DNA of 64,000 nt from Saccharopolyspora shandongensis (GCF_900106995.1 NZ_FNOK01000015.1:62001-126000); one strand, 5' to 3'; positions 42,504 to 52,396 are shown, counted from the stretch's first letter. Translations and numbers: made by a program. Notes: a model not told the origin generated them from the sequence alone.

Positions 42504-43721
42504 TCAGCTGGCGGGCAGCGTTGCGGTCACTCGGAAACCGCCGTCGGGAAGAGGCCCCGAGTCGATGTCGCCGCCCGCCAGCTGCACGCGCTCGGCGAGC
42601 CCGATCAGACCCTGCCCGCCGCTGGGCAGGCTGCGCTCGAAGCCTTCGGCGGGGCGGCTGTTGCGCACCGAGATCTCCAGGTTCTCGGGCCGGTAGGAGA
42701 GCGCGACCGAGGCCTGCGAGCCGCCCGCGTGCTTGTGCACGTTGGTCAGCGCCTCCTGGATGACCCGGTACGCGGCGCGCTCGACGTGGTCGGGCAGCCG
42801 CCGGCGGTCGCCGTCGACGCGCAGCTCGGCGGCCAGACCGGCGTCGCTGGAGGCGGAGACGAGCGCTTCGACGTCCTGCAGAGTCGGCTGGGGCGGCTCG
42901 GGCCGCTGGTCGGAGGGGTCCGAGCGCAGCACGCCGATCATCTGCCGGAGCTCGTTCAGCGCGCCGCGGCCGACCTCCTGGATGGTCGCGGCCGCCCGGG
43001 CCGCCTTCGCGGGATCGCGCTCGGCCAGCAGCTCCAGCGCGCCCGCGTGCACCACGACCAGGCTCACCTGGTGCGCGATGGAATCGTGCATCTCGCGGGC
43101 GATGCGGGCGCGCTCCTCGCCGCGGGTCCGCTCGGCGATGAGGGCCTGCTCCCGCTCGGCCCGCTCGGCGCGCTCGACCCAGTGGGCCAGCCGCGCGCGA
43201 CGACCGGCCATGTAGAGCCCGACGACCAGCGGGAACAGGTTGAGCAGCGACATCATGATCACCAGCGCGGCGAAGTTGCCGATGCTGCTGAACGCGGCGA
43301 TCTCGCGCAGGAACGCCGGCGACGCGACGATGCTCACCGCGGCGGTGCCCCAGATCTGCCAGCGCTTCCGGCCGTAGGCGCCCAGCGCGTACTGCGCGAC
43401 GTAACCGCCCAGGTAGAACGGCGTCGCCAGGTGCGTGACCGTCGCGGCCAGGGCGACGGTGGCCGGGAACCGCCGCATCCACAGCAGGGCGAGCGAGCCC
43501 ACGAGCCCGGTCGCCAGCTGCCACCACATCTCGAGATCGTGGTCCGGGTTGTTCAGGACGGTGGACCACACCGAGAGGACGAAGACGCAGCCGCTGATGA
43601 CGGCGAGGATCACCCACCGGGGCACCCGCGCCAGCCAGGCCGGCCGCGTGCCGACGAAGTTCGGCTGCTCGTCGGGGGCGAACTTGCCCGGGAAGTTGGC
43701 GATCAGACTCCGCATTGCCAC
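42504..43721 (-). CDS. NarL-type sensor histidine kinase, orphan
   Basis: 405 residues: six membrane segments (about 30-190), then HisKA_3 dimerisation (RARIAREMHDSIAHQVSLVVVHAG, phospho-His near 220) and an HATPase domain (YRVIQEALTNVHKHAGG near 315, GQGLIGLAERVQLAGG near 375). Such kinases pair with a NarL/LuxR response regulator, but none is adjacent. GTG start; an ATG two codons later is an alternative. Signal unknown. Confidence 0.9.
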   Translation of the reverse strand: MAMRSLIANFPGKFAPDEQPNFVGTRPAWLARVPRWVILAVISGCVFVLSVWSTVLNNPDHDLEMWWQLATGLVGSLALLWMRRFPATVALAATVTHLATPFYLGGYVAQYALGAYGRKRWQIWGTAAVSIVASPAFLREIAAFSSIGNFAALVIMMSLLNLFPLVVGLYMAGRRARLAHWVERAERAEREQALIAERTRGEERARIAREMHDSIAHQVSLVVVHAGALELLAERDPAKAARAAATIQEVGRGALNELRQMIGVLRSDPSDQRPEPPQPTLQDVEALVSASSDAGLAAELRVDGDRRRLPDHVERAAYRVIQEALTNVHKHAGGSQASVALSYRPENLEISVRNSRPAEGFERSLPSGGQGLIGLAERVQLAGGDIDSGPLPDGGFRVTATLPAS

Positions 43722-43886
43722 GGTGCAAGCGTATGGGAACGACGCGCCGACCGAATTGGCCTGCGGTCGTACTACTCAGGTATGACTTCCGCGTTGCGGC
43801 GCACGGGTTCCTGCGATCCGGGAATGATCACCGAATGGGACTCGCGGTCGATGTCCGCGCAGGACCGCCCGCCATAGCTTTGGTCC

Positions 43887-45155
43887 ATGGTTCACGCGAA
43901 CGAAAGCCGAACGGCCGCAGTGCCCGGCGCCGTCGAGATACCCGATCCGCGAGCAGTGCGCCCGCGAGCACGCCTGAGCGGAGTCGACCTGGCCCGCGCG
44001 CTGGCGGTGCTGGGCATGTTCATCGCGCACATCGGGCCGGCGATGCTGGATCCGCGGGCGGGCACGGCGGCGGAGGTGCTGGCGAAGCTCGGCAACGGGC
44101 ACGCGTCGATCCTGTTCGCCACGCTGGCCGGTGTGTCGCTCGCGCTGCTCACCGGCGGCAGCGATCCGCACGACGGCGCGCTGCTGCGGCGGGATCGCGT
44201 CCGGATCGCCGTCCGGGCGGCGATCCTGTTCGTGCTCGGCATGGCGCTGACCCAGCTCGGTACCCCGATCATGGTGATCCTGTCGTTCTACGCGATCTAC
44301 TTCGTGCTCGCCCTGCCGGTGCTGCGGATGCCTCCCGCGGCGCTCGCGGTGCTCGCCGGGGTGTGGGCGCTCGTCGCCCCGCAGGTCTCGTTCCTCATCC
44401 GCCGTTCGTTCGACAGCGCGGAAACGGCGGGCGGCGCGTTGTCCTTCAGCGACCTGGCTTCGCTGCAGGAAGCCGGGGCCGGGCTGCTGCGGCTGCTGCT
44501 CGACGGCGCGTACCCGGTGCTGACCTGGATGCCGTTCGTGTTCGTCGGCATCGCGGTCGGGCGGCTCGACCTGCGCTCGACGGCCGTCCGGCTGCGGCTG
44601 CTGGCGGCGGGTGCCGGTGCGGCGGTCGCCGGATACGGCGGGTCGTGGCTCGCGCTGAACGTCTTCGGTGGCATGAAAGCGCTTTCGCCGCTGCTGGACG
44701 CCCTGAGCCCGATTGCGGCCGAGCTCGGGAAGAGCCCGCTGGAGCTCCTGCACATGTCGAACTTCGGGACGGTGCCCGCGCGCACCCCGGCGCTGCTGCT
44801 GCTGGCGGCGCCGCATTCCGGCACGACGTTCGAGATCGTGGGCTCCACCGGTACCGCGTTGGCGGTCCTCGCGCTCTGCCTGTTCGCCGGCGACCGGCTG
44901 GGCCGGGTGCTCGCTCCGCTGACGGCGGTCGGCGCCCTGGCGCTGACCGTCTACACGGCGCAGGCGGTGGCGCTGAAGATCCTGGCGGACACCGCGGCAC
45001 CGGCGATTGCGGAGCACCCGTGGCTCCCGCTGATCGGTTTCGCGCTGGTCTCGATGCTGTTCTGCGGACTGTGGCGACCATTCCTCGGCCGCGGCCCGCT
45101 GGAACGGGTCCTGCACCGGACGTCGGTCCGAGTCGCCGCCGCGGTCGCCCGCTGA
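43887..45155 (+). CDS. DUF418/heparan-alpha-glucosaminide acetyltransferase-like membrane protein
   Basis: 422 residues with about ten membrane helices. N-terminal LSGVDLARALAVLGMFIAHIGP is the hallmark (RxxxxDxxRxxAxLGM) of the acyltransferase_3/HGSNAT/DUF418 group. C-terminal VGALALTVYTAQAVALKIL is typical. These proteins probably transfer acyl groups to envelope glycans or lipids. It diverges from the kinase gene and ends in a strong terminator shared with the convergent MFS gene. Confidence 0.8.
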   Translation: MVHANESRTAAVPGAVEIPDPRAVRPRARLSGVDLARALAVLGMFIAHIGPAMLDPRAGTAAEVLAKLGNGHASILFATLAGVSLALLTGGSDPHDGALLRRDRVRIAVRAAILFVLGMALTQLGTPIMVILSFYAIYFVLALPVLRMPPAALAVLAGVWALVAPQVSFLIRRSFDSAETAGGALSFSDLASLQEAGAGLLRLLLDGAYPVLTWMPFVFVGIAVGRLDLRSTAVRLRLLAAGAGAAVAGYGGSWLALNVFGGMKALSPLLDALSPIAAELGKSPLELLHMSNFGTVPARTPALLLLAAPHSGTTFEIVGSTGTALAVLALCLFAGDRLGRVLAPLTAVGALALTVYTAQAVALKILADTAAPAIAEHPWLPLIGFALVSMLFCGLWRPFLGRGPLERVLHRTSVRVAAAVAR

Positions 45156-45172
45156 CCGGCCCGGTACGACGC

Positions 45173-45202
45173 CTGCCCGCCGGGAACGCACCCGGCGGGC
45201 AG
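45173..45202. terminator. Bidirectional terminator between convergent genes
   Basis: CTGCCCGCCGGG (45173-45184) and its perfect complement (45191-45202) form a 12-bp GC stem with a 6-base AACGCA loop, 17 bases after one stop and 8 bases after the other. It has no U-tract, as is common in actinobacteria. Confidence 0.8.
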
Positions 45203-45209
45203 ACGGGGT

Positions 45210-46652
45210 TCAGCTCGCCGCTTCGACGACGGGCTCCGGCTTCGGCGCCGGGCGCAGGGCGACGAAGGCGATCACGAGGCCGGCGAACACGAAACCTGCG
45301 GAGAGGAGGAAGCTCATGCTGTAGCCGTCGCGCAGTGCCGACAGCGCGTCCGCGCCGGCCTGGAGCCGGGTGTCGGTGTGCCCGGCGGCGAGCGTCGCCA
45401 GGGTCGCGAGCCCGACGGCCGCCCCGGCCTGCTGGGCGGTGTTGTTGAGCCCGGAGGCCAGCCCGGCGTCGCGCGGGTCGGCGCCCGACATGGCCATGGT
45501 GATGACGGCGGGTATCGCCAGCCCCATCCCGGCACCCATCAGGAAGAGCGTCGGCAGCACGTCCGCGAAGTAGTCGCCACCCACCGGGGCGCGGCTGAGC
45601 AGCGCCAGCCCGGAGCCCAGCGCGAACAGGCCGGTGAGCAGCACCTTCCGGGCGCCGAACCGGTCGGTCAGCCGGGCGGCGAAGAACAGCGAGACGGTGC
45701 CGAGCGTCACCGGTGCCGGGACGAAGGCCAGGCCGGTCTGCAGCGAGTCGAAGCCCAGCACCCGCTGCAGGTACAGCGCGTTGAGGAACTGGAAGCCGAA
45801 GCCCGCGGCGAAGACGAGCACCACGATGACGTTGGCGGCGGAGAGCTGCCGGCTCCGGAAGATCCGCAGCGGCAGCAGCGGAGTGGCGGTTTTCGCTTGG
45901 CGCACCAGGAAAGCCGCCACCAGGGCGACGGCGACCACGGCGCAGCCGAGCGTCGTCCCAGTGCTGCTGGTCGGCTCGGCGAGCTGCACGATCGAGTACA
46001 CGCCCAGCGACAGCCCGGCGGTCACCAGGACCGCGCCCAGGAGGTCGGCGCCGCGGCGGAAGCCGAGCCCGGGGGAGTCGGCCAGCACGCGGACCGCCAG
46101 CACGAGCGTCACCACGCCGATCGGCACGTTCACCAGGAAAGCGCCTTCCCAGCCCAGGGTCCGGGTGATGACGCCACCGGCGATGAGCCCGATCGCGCCG
46201 CCACCGGCGGAGACGAAGCTGTAGATGCCCATCGCCCTGGCCTGCTCGCCGGGCCGCGGGTACAGCCCGGCGATCATGCCCAGGATCACCGCGGACGACA
46301 GCGCACCGCCGACGCCCTGCGCGAACCGCCCGACGACCAGCATCGCCGGATCGACCGCCACCCCGCACAGCACCGACGCGGCGGTGAAGGTGATCAACCC
46401 GGCCAGGAACACCTTCTTGCCCCCGATCAGGTCGCCGAGCCGCCCGGACAACAACAGCAGCCCGGCGAAGGCGATCAGGTAGGAGTTCACCACCCAGGCC
46501 AGCCCGGACGGCGAGAATCCCAGCTCGTCCTGGATGGACGGCAGCGCGACGGTGACGACGGTGCCGTCCAGGACGACCATCAACTGCATGGTCACCAGCA
46601 CGCCCAGCGACAGGCCGCGCCGTCGGGGTTGCTGCGAAGCGTTCTGAGTCAT
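45210..46652 (-). CDS. MFS drug exporter (DHA2/EmrB-QacA type)
   Basis: 480 residues, about 14 helices. It has LMVVLDGTVVTVALPSIQDELGFS near 22, WVVNSYLIAFAGLLLLSGRLGDLIGGKKVF (motif A) near 53, and RFAQGVGGALSS near 107. The frame extends to 46787, but the ATG at 46652 starts the known N terminus. It diverges from an AraC-family regulator (46802), its probable controller. Substrate unknown; such pumps export hydrophobic drugs. Confidence 0.9.
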   Translation of the reverse strand: MTQNASQQPRRRGLSLGVLVTMQLMVVLDGTVVTVALPSIQDELGFSPSGLAWVVNSYLIAFAGLLLLSGRLGDLIGGKKVFLAGLITFTAASVLCGVAVDPAMLVVGRFAQGVGGALSSAVILGMIAGLYPRPGEQARAMGIYSFVSAGGGAIGLIAGGVITRTLGWEGAFLVNVPIGVVTLVLAVRVLADSPGLGFRRGADLLGAVLVTAGLSLGVYSIVQLAEPTSSTGTTLGCAVVAVALVAAFLVRQAKTATPLLPLRIFRSRQLSAANVIVVLVFAAGFGFQFLNALYLQRVLGFDSLQTGLAFVPAPVTLGTVSLFFAARLTDRFGARKVLLTGLFALGSGLALLSRAPVGGDYFADVLPTLFLMGAGMGLAIPAVITMAMSGADPRDAGLASGLNNTAQQAGAAVGLATLATLAAGHTDTRLQAGADALSALRDGYSMSFLLSAGFVFAGLVIAFVALRPAPKPEPVVEAAS

Positions 46653-46801
46653 CGACGAGTCTTCCCGGTGAGATCTGCGGACCGCGGGTCGGATCGGCCC
46701 GCTCTGAAGCAAAGCTAGTCCGAGATCATGAGACGAACGATGGCTGAGAATCTCGATTTGATGTCCGGTCGTATCAAGTGGGCGCACGATAGGATTCCGG
46801 C

Positions 46802-47719
46802 GTGGATGTGCTGAGTGACACCGTCGCCGCGCTGCGCACCGGGCGGCCCGCCTCGGGAACGTTCGTCCGGCACGCGCCGTGGGGGCGCCGGTACTCGAAG
46901 GCGTCGGGCGCGGGATTCCACGTGGTGCTGCAGGGTTCCTGCTGGCTGATCCCGCGCACCGCCGAACCGGTCCCGCTGGGCGTCGGCGACGTCGCGTTCC
47001 TGTACCTGGACGAGGGCCACGGGCTCGCCGACAGCCCGGACACGCCGCTCGACGAGATCCCCGGGCCGGGCGAGCCGCGCGTGGTCGACGGTGCGGGCGC
47101 GCGTTCGACGCTGCTCTGCGGCGTGTACGAGTTCGCTCCCGGCTGGTCGCATCCGCTGCTGGACGAGCTGCCCGAGGTGGTGCACGTTCCGGCGCGCCTC
47201 GGCCGCCATCCCGAACTGCGCGCGGCGGTCGACCTGCTCACCGCCGAGCTCGCCGGCGACCGGCCCGGCCGGGACGCGATGGTGCCCGCCCTGCTGGACG
47301 TGCTGCTCATCTGCACGCTGCGGGCCTGGTTCGACGAGCGGGCCGAAGGTGACCGCATCACGGGCTGGGCCTCGGTGTTCCAGGACCGGGCGATCACCGC
47401 CGCCCTCGCCGCGATGCACGACGATCCCGCGCACCAGTGGACGGTCGAGGGGCTCGGCGCGCGGATCGGGATGTCGCGCGCCACCTTCTCCCGCCGCTTC
47501 ACCGCGCTGGTCGGCGAACCGCCGCTGACCTACCTGACCAGGTGGCGGATGATCACCGCGGCCCGCCGCCTCCGCGAAACCGACGCGGCGCTGTCGATGA
47601 TCGCCGAAGAGGTCGGCTATGCCTCGGAATACGCGTTCGCCAAGGCGTTCAAGCGGGCGCACGGCGCGGCCCCGGGCCAGTACCGCCGCGAGCAGCTCGC
47701 GCATCGGTCGAACGGTTGA
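46802..47719 (+). CDS. AraC-family regulator with cupin_6 domain
   Basis: 305 residues: N-terminal cupin-type sensing domain (about 15-200) and C-terminal AraC HTH (WTVEGLGARIGMSRATFSRRF near 215, MIAEEVGYASEYAFAKAFKRAHGAAPGQYRR near 265). GTG start 149 bases from the divergent MFS start. Cupin_6 AraC proteins typically sit beside an exporter or reductase and respond to small electrophiles or drugs; here the target is probably the MFS exporter. Confidence 0.9.
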   Translation: MDVLSDTVAALRTGRPASGTFVRHAPWGRRYSKASGAGFHVVLQGSCWLIPRTAEPVPLGVGDVAFLYLDEGHGLADSPDTPLDEIPGPGEPRVVDGAGARSTLLCGVYEFAPGWSHPLLDELPEVVHVPARLGRHPELRAAVDLLTAELAGDRPGRDAMVPALLDVLLICTLRAWFDERAEGDRITGWASVFQDRAITAALAAMHDDPAHQWTVEGLGARIGMSRATFSRRFTALVGEPPLTYLTRWRMITAARRLRETDAALSMIAEEVGYASEYAFAKAFKRAHGAAPGQYRREQLAHRSNG

Positions 47720-47837
47720 TTTCGCGGTGCACCCTTCGGCTCCGCGCGGCCATCCCGCGGTGCGATGTGCCGGGCGGCCGGCCCGGCCACAGTGGATGCC
47801 GGTGGAACGCCCCGGTTTGGAAGGAAGCGCATCGGCG

Positions 47838-48275
47838 ATGAAGAAGCTGTACTGGTCGGCACTGATCTACATGGTCCTCGGGCTGGCCGCGGGGCTGTAC
47901 TACCGCGAGTTCACCAAGGCGCTGGACTTCACCGGCGACACCCAGCTCTCCGTGCTGCACACCCACCTGCTCGCGCTGGGGATGCTGTTCTTCCTGCTGG
48001 TGCTGGCGCTGGACAAGGCCTTCGCGCTGTCCGGGAACAAGCTGTTCACCCTGTTCTTCTGGTTCTACAACTCCGGCCTCGCCCTCACCGCGGCGATGAT
48101 GCTCGTGCACGGCACGCTGACCGTGCTGGGCAACGAGAGCTCGGCGGCGATCTCCGGCATCGCCGGGCTCGGCCACATCCTGATCACGCTCGGCCTGATC
48201 CACCTGTTCCTGGCGCTGCGAAAGGCGTTGCCCGGCAAGGAGAACGCCGAGCAGCGCATCGAAGCGATCCGGTGA
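47838..48275 (+). CDS. DUF2871 membrane protein
   Basis: 145 residues with four membrane helices: MKKLYWSALIYMVLGLAAGLYYREFTK, HTHLLALGMLFFLLVLALDKAF, FFWFYNSGLALTAAMMLVHG, and GHILITLGLIHLFLALRKAL. This is the DUF2871 pattern; the HTH(L)LALG helix recalls haem-copper subunit families, but no function is known. Its stop overlaps the start of the next MFS gene by GTGA, so the two are coupled. Confidence 0.85.
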   Translation: MKKLYWSALIYMVLGLAAGLYYREFTKALDFTGDTQLSVLHTHLLALGMLFFLLVLALDKAFALSGNKLFTLFFWFYNSGLALTAAMMLVHGTLTVLGNESSAAISGIAGLGHILITLGLIHLFLALRKALPGKENAEQRIEAIR

Positions 48276-49879
48276 CCGAGCCGGGCAGCGCGGGCCCGCC
48301 GCACAAGTGGGCGGCGTTGGCGGTGCTCGCCGCCGGGCTGTCGATGATCGTCGTCGACGGCACGATCGTCGGGGTCGCGCTCCCGGTCATCATCGGTGAC
48401 CTGTCGCTGGACATCAGCGACGCGCAGTGGATCAACAGCCTGTACTCGGTGGTGTTCGCGGCGCTGCTGCTGACCGCGGGCAGCCTCGGCGACCGCCTCG
48501 GGCGGCGGCGCCTGTTCGTCGTCGGTGTCGTGGTGTTCGCGGCGGGCAGCCTGCTCGCCGGGCTCGCGGGCAGCGCCGGTGGGCTGATCGCCGCCCGGGT
48601 CGTGCAGGGCGTCGGCGGCGCCGCGGTGCTGCCCGCGACCCTCTCCACGGTCAACGCGGTGTTCCGCGGGCGGGACCGGGCGATCGCCTTCGCCATCTGG
48701 GGTTCGGTCATCTCCGGGATGGCGGCCGTCGGCCCGCTGCTGGGCGGCTGGCTGACGAGTTCGGCGAGCTGGCAGTGGATCTTCCTGGTCAACCTGCCGA
48801 TCGCGGCGGTCGTGCTGGCCGGCGCCTGGCTCGTCGTGCCCGAGACCCGCGCCGCGGCGGCCGCGCCGGGGCGCGACGTCGCGGGGCTGCTGCTGAGCGT
48901 GCTGGGCTTCGGTGCAGTCGTGTTCGCGGTGATCGAAGGCGCCGCGCTGGGCTGGTGGCGGCCGGCGGCGGACTTCGCCGTTCTCGGCTTCACCTGGCCG
49001 AGAACGGCGCCGGTGTCGATCGTCGTGCCCAGCGCCGCGATCGGCCTGCTCGCGCTGGTGCTGTTCGTCGCGTGGGAGCGCCACCGCGCCCGCATCGGCC
49101 GCTCGGTGATCCTGGACCTCGGCCTGTTCGGCATCCCGGCCTTCCGGTGGGGAAACCTGACGGCGTTGGCGGTCGCGGTCGGCGAGTTCGGGCTGCTCTT
49201 CGTGCTACCGCTGTTCCTGGTGAACGTGCTGGCCATGAGCACGATGTCGGCCGGGCTGGTGCTGGCCGCGATGGCGGCGGGCGCGTTCGCGTCCGGGGCA
49301 GCCGCACGGCACCTCGCCGCCCGGCTCGGCCCGCCGAAGGTCGTCGTGACCGGCCTGCTGCTGGAGGTCGTCGCAGTCCTCGCGATCGCACTCGTCGTCG
49401 GCCCCGAGATCTCGCCGTGGCTGCTCGCGCTGCTGCTCGTCGGCTACGGCGCGGGCCTGGGCCTGGCCGCCGCGCAGCTGACCGGCACGACGCTGGCCGA
49501 CATTCCGGCCGCGAAGTCCGGGCAGGGATCGGCGACGCAGAGCACGGTGCGCCAGCTCGGGGCGGCGCTGGGCACGGCCATCGCCGGCGCGGTGCTCGCC
49601 TTCGGCCTGTCGGACGCCACCGAAGCCGAGCTGCTCGCCGCGAACGTCCCGCCCCACGCCGCGCACGAGCTGGCCGAAGGCACCCGCGAATCGGCCGGTG
49701 CGCTGATCGGCGAGCTCCGCACGACCGACCCCGCGGTCGTCCCGGCGCTGTCCCGCGGATTCGGCGACGCGACCCGCGACGCGGTGCTGTTCAACGCGGC
49801 TTTCCTGGTGCTGGGACTGATCGGCGCCACCCGGGTGTCCGCTGTGGCCGCTCGGCGGGCGATCGACGTGCGCCGATGA
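48272..49879 (+). CDS. MFS drug exporter (DHA2 type), coupled to DUF2871
   Basis: 535 residues, about 14 helices. It has GLSMIVVDGTIVGVALPVIIGDLSLD near 25, LYSVVFAALLLTAGSLGDRLGRRRLFVVG (motif A) near 57, VVQGVGGAAVLPATLSTV near 108, and SGQGSATQSTVRQLGAALGTAIAG near 420. Start GTG at 48272 inside the DUF2871 stop. A longer frame lies out of phase with DUF2871 and is not used. It ends 6 bases from the convergent polymerase gene. Confidence 0.9.
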   Translation: MTEPGSAGPPHKWAALAVLAAGLSMIVVDGTIVGVALPVIIGDLSLDISDAQWINSLYSVVFAALLLTAGSLGDRLGRRRLFVVGVVVFAAGSLLAGLAGSAGGLIAARVVQGVGGAAVLPATLSTVNAVFRGRDRAIAFAIWGSVISGMAAVGPLLGGWLTSSASWQWIFLVNLPIAAVVLAGAWLVVPETRAAAAAPGRDVAGLLLSVLGFGAVVFAVIEGAALGWWRPAADFAVLGFTWPRTAPVSIVVPSAAIGLLALVLFVAWERHRARIGRSVILDLGLFGIPAFRWGNLTALAVAVGEFGLLFVLPLFLVNVLAMSTMSAGLVLAAMAAGAFASGAAARHLAARLGPPKVVVTGLLLEVVAVLAIALVVGPEISPWLLALLLVGYGAGLGLAAAQLTGTTLADIPAAKSGQGSATQSTVRQLGAALGTAIAGAVLAFGLSDATEAELLAANVPPHAAHELAEGTRESAGALIGELRTTDPAVVPALSRGFGDATRDAVLFNAAFLVLGLIGATRVSAVAARRAIDVRR

Positions 49880-49885
49880 GGCCGG

Positions 49886-50884
49886 TCAGGACTTCTTGGC
49901 GCGGCTCGGCGCGACGCGGGGCGGCTCGTTGGGCTGCTTCGGGTAGACCGGCGGCCACGGCGCGTCCAGCAACCCGGCGGCCATGTCCCGCCGGGACCGT
50001 TCGAGCAGCGGCTCGATCGACTGCGGCCGCCGGTCGGCCCACGGATCACCGAGCTCTGCGACCCGGCCCGGCACGGTCGCGATGGTGAGCTCGTCGGGGT
50101 CGACCGAGTCGAGTTCGTCCCAGCCGATCGGGGTCGAGACCTGCGCACCCACCCGGGGCCGCACGCACCACGCGCCGAAGACCGTCTTGTGCGGGGCGTT
50201 CTGGTTGAAGTCGACGAAAACCCGCGCGCCCCGCTCCTCCTTCCACCACTTCGCGGTGATGAGCTCGGAGTGGCGGCGCTCCAGCTCGCGGGCCAGCGCG
50301 ACCGCGGCGGCCCGCACCTCGTAGCTGTCCCAGCGCGGTTCCAGCGAAGCGTAGATGTGCAGGCCCCGGGAGCCCGACGTCTTCACCTCCGCGGCGATGC
50401 CGTCCTCGGCGAGCAGTTCCCTGGTCGCCACGGCGGCCTCCAGCACCTGCGGATACCGCACGCCGGGGGAGGGGTCGAGGTCGATGCGCAGCTCGTCGGC
50501 GATCTCCGGCGTGTCGGCGTGGTACGGCCAGACGTGGAACCCGAGGCACCCCAGGTTCACGGCCCAGACGATGTGCGCCAGGTCGGCGGCGACGAGCGCG
50601 TCGCTGGTGGTGCCGTTGGGCGTGGCGACGACGGTGGTCTGCAGCCAGGGCGGCGCGGACTTCGGCACCCGCTTCTGGAAGAACGACTTGCCGCCGGCGC
50701 CGTCCGGGTACCGCTCCAGCAGCAGCGGCCGCCCCTGCAACGTGCCCAGCAGCGGGCCGGCGACGGCCTGGTAGTACCGGACGAGGTCGAGCTTCGTCTC
50801 GCCGCGCCGGCTGAAGAAGACCTTGTCGGGATGCGAAACCGAAACCTCGGTGCCCCCGACGTCCACCGTGACGCCCTCACCCAT
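49886..50884 (-). CDS. LigD-type primase-polymerase (PolDom), stand-alone
   Basis: 332 residues of the LigD polymerase (archaeo-eukaryotic primase) fold. It has HPDKVFF near the N terminus, YPDGAGGKSFFQKRVP near 60, WAVNLGCLGFHVWPYHAD near 107, the catalytic DLDPSPG near 135, SGSRGLHIYASL near 170, and WKEERGARVFVDFNQNAPHKTVF near 215. These domains add nucleotides during non-homologous end joining. Only the polymerase part is present, with neither ligase nor nuclease domains and no ku gene nearby. The ATG at 50884 follows GGAGGG; the GTG at 50899 is an alternative. Confidence 0.92.
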   Translation of the reverse strand: MGEGVTVDVGGTEVSVSHPDKVFFSRRGETKLDLVRYYQAVAGPLLGTLQGRPLLLERYPDGAGGKSFFQKRVPKSAPPWLQTTVVATPNGTTSDALVAADLAHIVWAVNLGCLGFHVWPYHADTPEIADELRIDLDPSPGVRYPQVLEAAVATRELLAEDGIAAEVKTSGSRGLHIYASLEPRWDSYEVRAAAVALARELERRHSELITAKWWKEERGARVFVDFNQNAPHKTVFGAWCVRPRVGAQVSTPIGWDELDSVDPDELTIATVPGRVAELGDPWADRRPQSIEPLLERSRRDMAAGLLDAPWPPVYPKQPNEPPRVAPSRAKKS

Positions 50885-50962
50885 CGCACAACCCTCCACT
50901 CGGTCACCCGCCGCAAGCCTAGGTCGTCGCAGGCCCGGCCACCGGGATGTTCGATTCTCGGG

Positions 50963-52321
50963 TCAGGCTTTGCCGCGGGCGGCGCGGAACTCGGCGTTGG
51001 CGTCGTCGACGTCGACGATCGGCGCCGGGTAGCCGCGCCGGGCCCGCTCGGCCGGGTCGATGCGCCGCGGTTCGTGCAGCTGGCCCACCGGGAGACCGTC
51101 GAGTTCCGGCAAGTACCGGCGGATGTAGTCGCCCGCCGGGTCGTAGCGCGTGGCCTGGCGGGTCGGGTTGAGGACCCGGTTCGGCCGGGAATCGGTCCCG
51201 GTTCCCGCGACCCACTGCCAGTTCATGTCGTTGTTGGCGATGTCGCCGTCGACCAGCAGGTCGAAGAAGTGCCGGGCGCCGAGGCGCCAGTCGAGGTAGA
51301 GCGTTTTGGTCAGGAAGCTGGCGGTGATCATCCGGGCCCGGTTGTGCATCCAGCCCTCCTCGGCCAGCTGGCGCATCCCGGCGTCGACGATCGGGATGCC
51401 GGTGCGTCCCTCCTGCCACGCGCGCAACGCCTGGGGATCGTCGCGCCAGCGGTAGTTCCGGGCGCGGTAGTCCCGGTGGCTGCACTCGGGGCGGGCGGCC
51501 AGCACTTGGTGGTGGAAGTCCCGCCAGGCCAGCTGGCGGACGAAGGCCTGGTCGCCCTCGCCGCGACCGGCCCGCTCGACCAGTTCCACCGGCGACGCGC
51601 AGCCGAAGTGCAGGTGTGGCGACAGCCGCGAGGTGGCGTCCGCGGCGAGATCGTCGTGGCCCTCGACGTAGCCGGCGACGCCGTCCGCCAGCCAGTCCCG
51701 CATCCGCTGCCTGGCCTTGGTCTCACCGCCGGAGGGCAGGCGCGGCGACAGGTCGCCCGGCGCGAGATCCGCCCGGGCGGGCAGGGTGCCGGTGCGGACA
51801 TCGGGCATCCGCAAGCGCTCCGGGGCCGCGGCGGACCGCCGCATCGGGGCCTCGGCCCAGCGCCGGAAGTACGGCGTGAAGACCGCGAAGTGGTCGTTGC
51901 CCGCCGGGGTGAGGAACCCCGCGGGCTGCGCGGTGATCACCGCGTCGTGCACGTGCAGGGCGCAGCTGCGCTCCGCCAGGACCTGGCGCAACTCGTTCGC
52001 GCGTGCGGTGGCGTGGGCGCTGACGTCGGCGGCGACGTGCACCTCCGTCGCGCCGACCTCGTCGGCCAGCGCCGCGACCTCGGCGGACGGGCTGCCGCGC
52101 CGGACGACCAGCCCGCCACCGAGTTCGCGCAGCGATCGCCGGAGGTCGCGCAGGCAGTCCAGCAGGAACGCCATCCGGTTCGGCCGGTTGAACGGGCCCG
52201 CCAGCACGGCGTCGTCCAGCACGAACAGGGGCACCACGCGATCGGCTGCCGCGGCGGCGAGCAGCACGGGGTTGTCGTGGATCCGCAGATCGCGCGTGAA
52301 CAGGCAGATCGCCGTGCGCAA
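50963..52321 (-). CDS. phr: Deoxyribodipyrimidine photolyase (class I)
   Basis: About 452 residues. It has the N-terminal antenna domain (ICLFTRDLRIHDNPVL) and C-terminal FAD domain: HLHFGCASP near 240, FVRQLAWRDFHHQVL near 265, GIPIVDAGMRQL near 315, MHNRARMITASFLTK, and NDMNWQWVAGTGTDSRPNRVLNPTRQA near 375-400. It repairs cyclobutane pyrimidine dimers using light. The start is uncertain: TTG at 52321 is at the conserved strand, while the open frame reaches 52432 but would cover the divergent gene's promoter. Confidence 0.92.
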   Translation of the reverse strand: MRTAICLFTRDLRIHDNPVLLAAAAADRVVPLFVLDDAVLAGPFNRPNRMAFLLDCLRDLRRSLRELGGGLVVRRGSPSAEVAALADEVGATEVHVAADVSAHATARANELRQVLAERSCALHVHDAVITAQPAGFLTPAGNDHFAVFTPYFRRWAEAPMRRSAAAPERLRMPDVRTGTLPARADLAPGDLSPRLPSGGETKARQRMRDWLADGVAGYVEGHDDLAADATSRLSPHLHFGCASPVELVERAGRGEGDQAFVRQLAWRDFHHQVLAARPECSHRDYRARNYRWRDDPQALRAWQEGRTGIPIVDAGMRQLAEEGWMHNRARMITASFLTKTLYLDWRLGARHFFDLLVDGDIANNDMNWQWVAGTGTDSRPNRVLNPTRQATRYDPAGDYIRRYLPELDGLPVGQLHEPRRIDPAERARRGYPAPIVDVDDANAEFRAARGKA

Positions 52322-52396
52322 GGGCCTCGACCCCGTTTCGTCGTCCGGTCCGCAGATTCTGGACCGCGCGCGGTTCAGGCGCAGCGGCGCCCCGAC

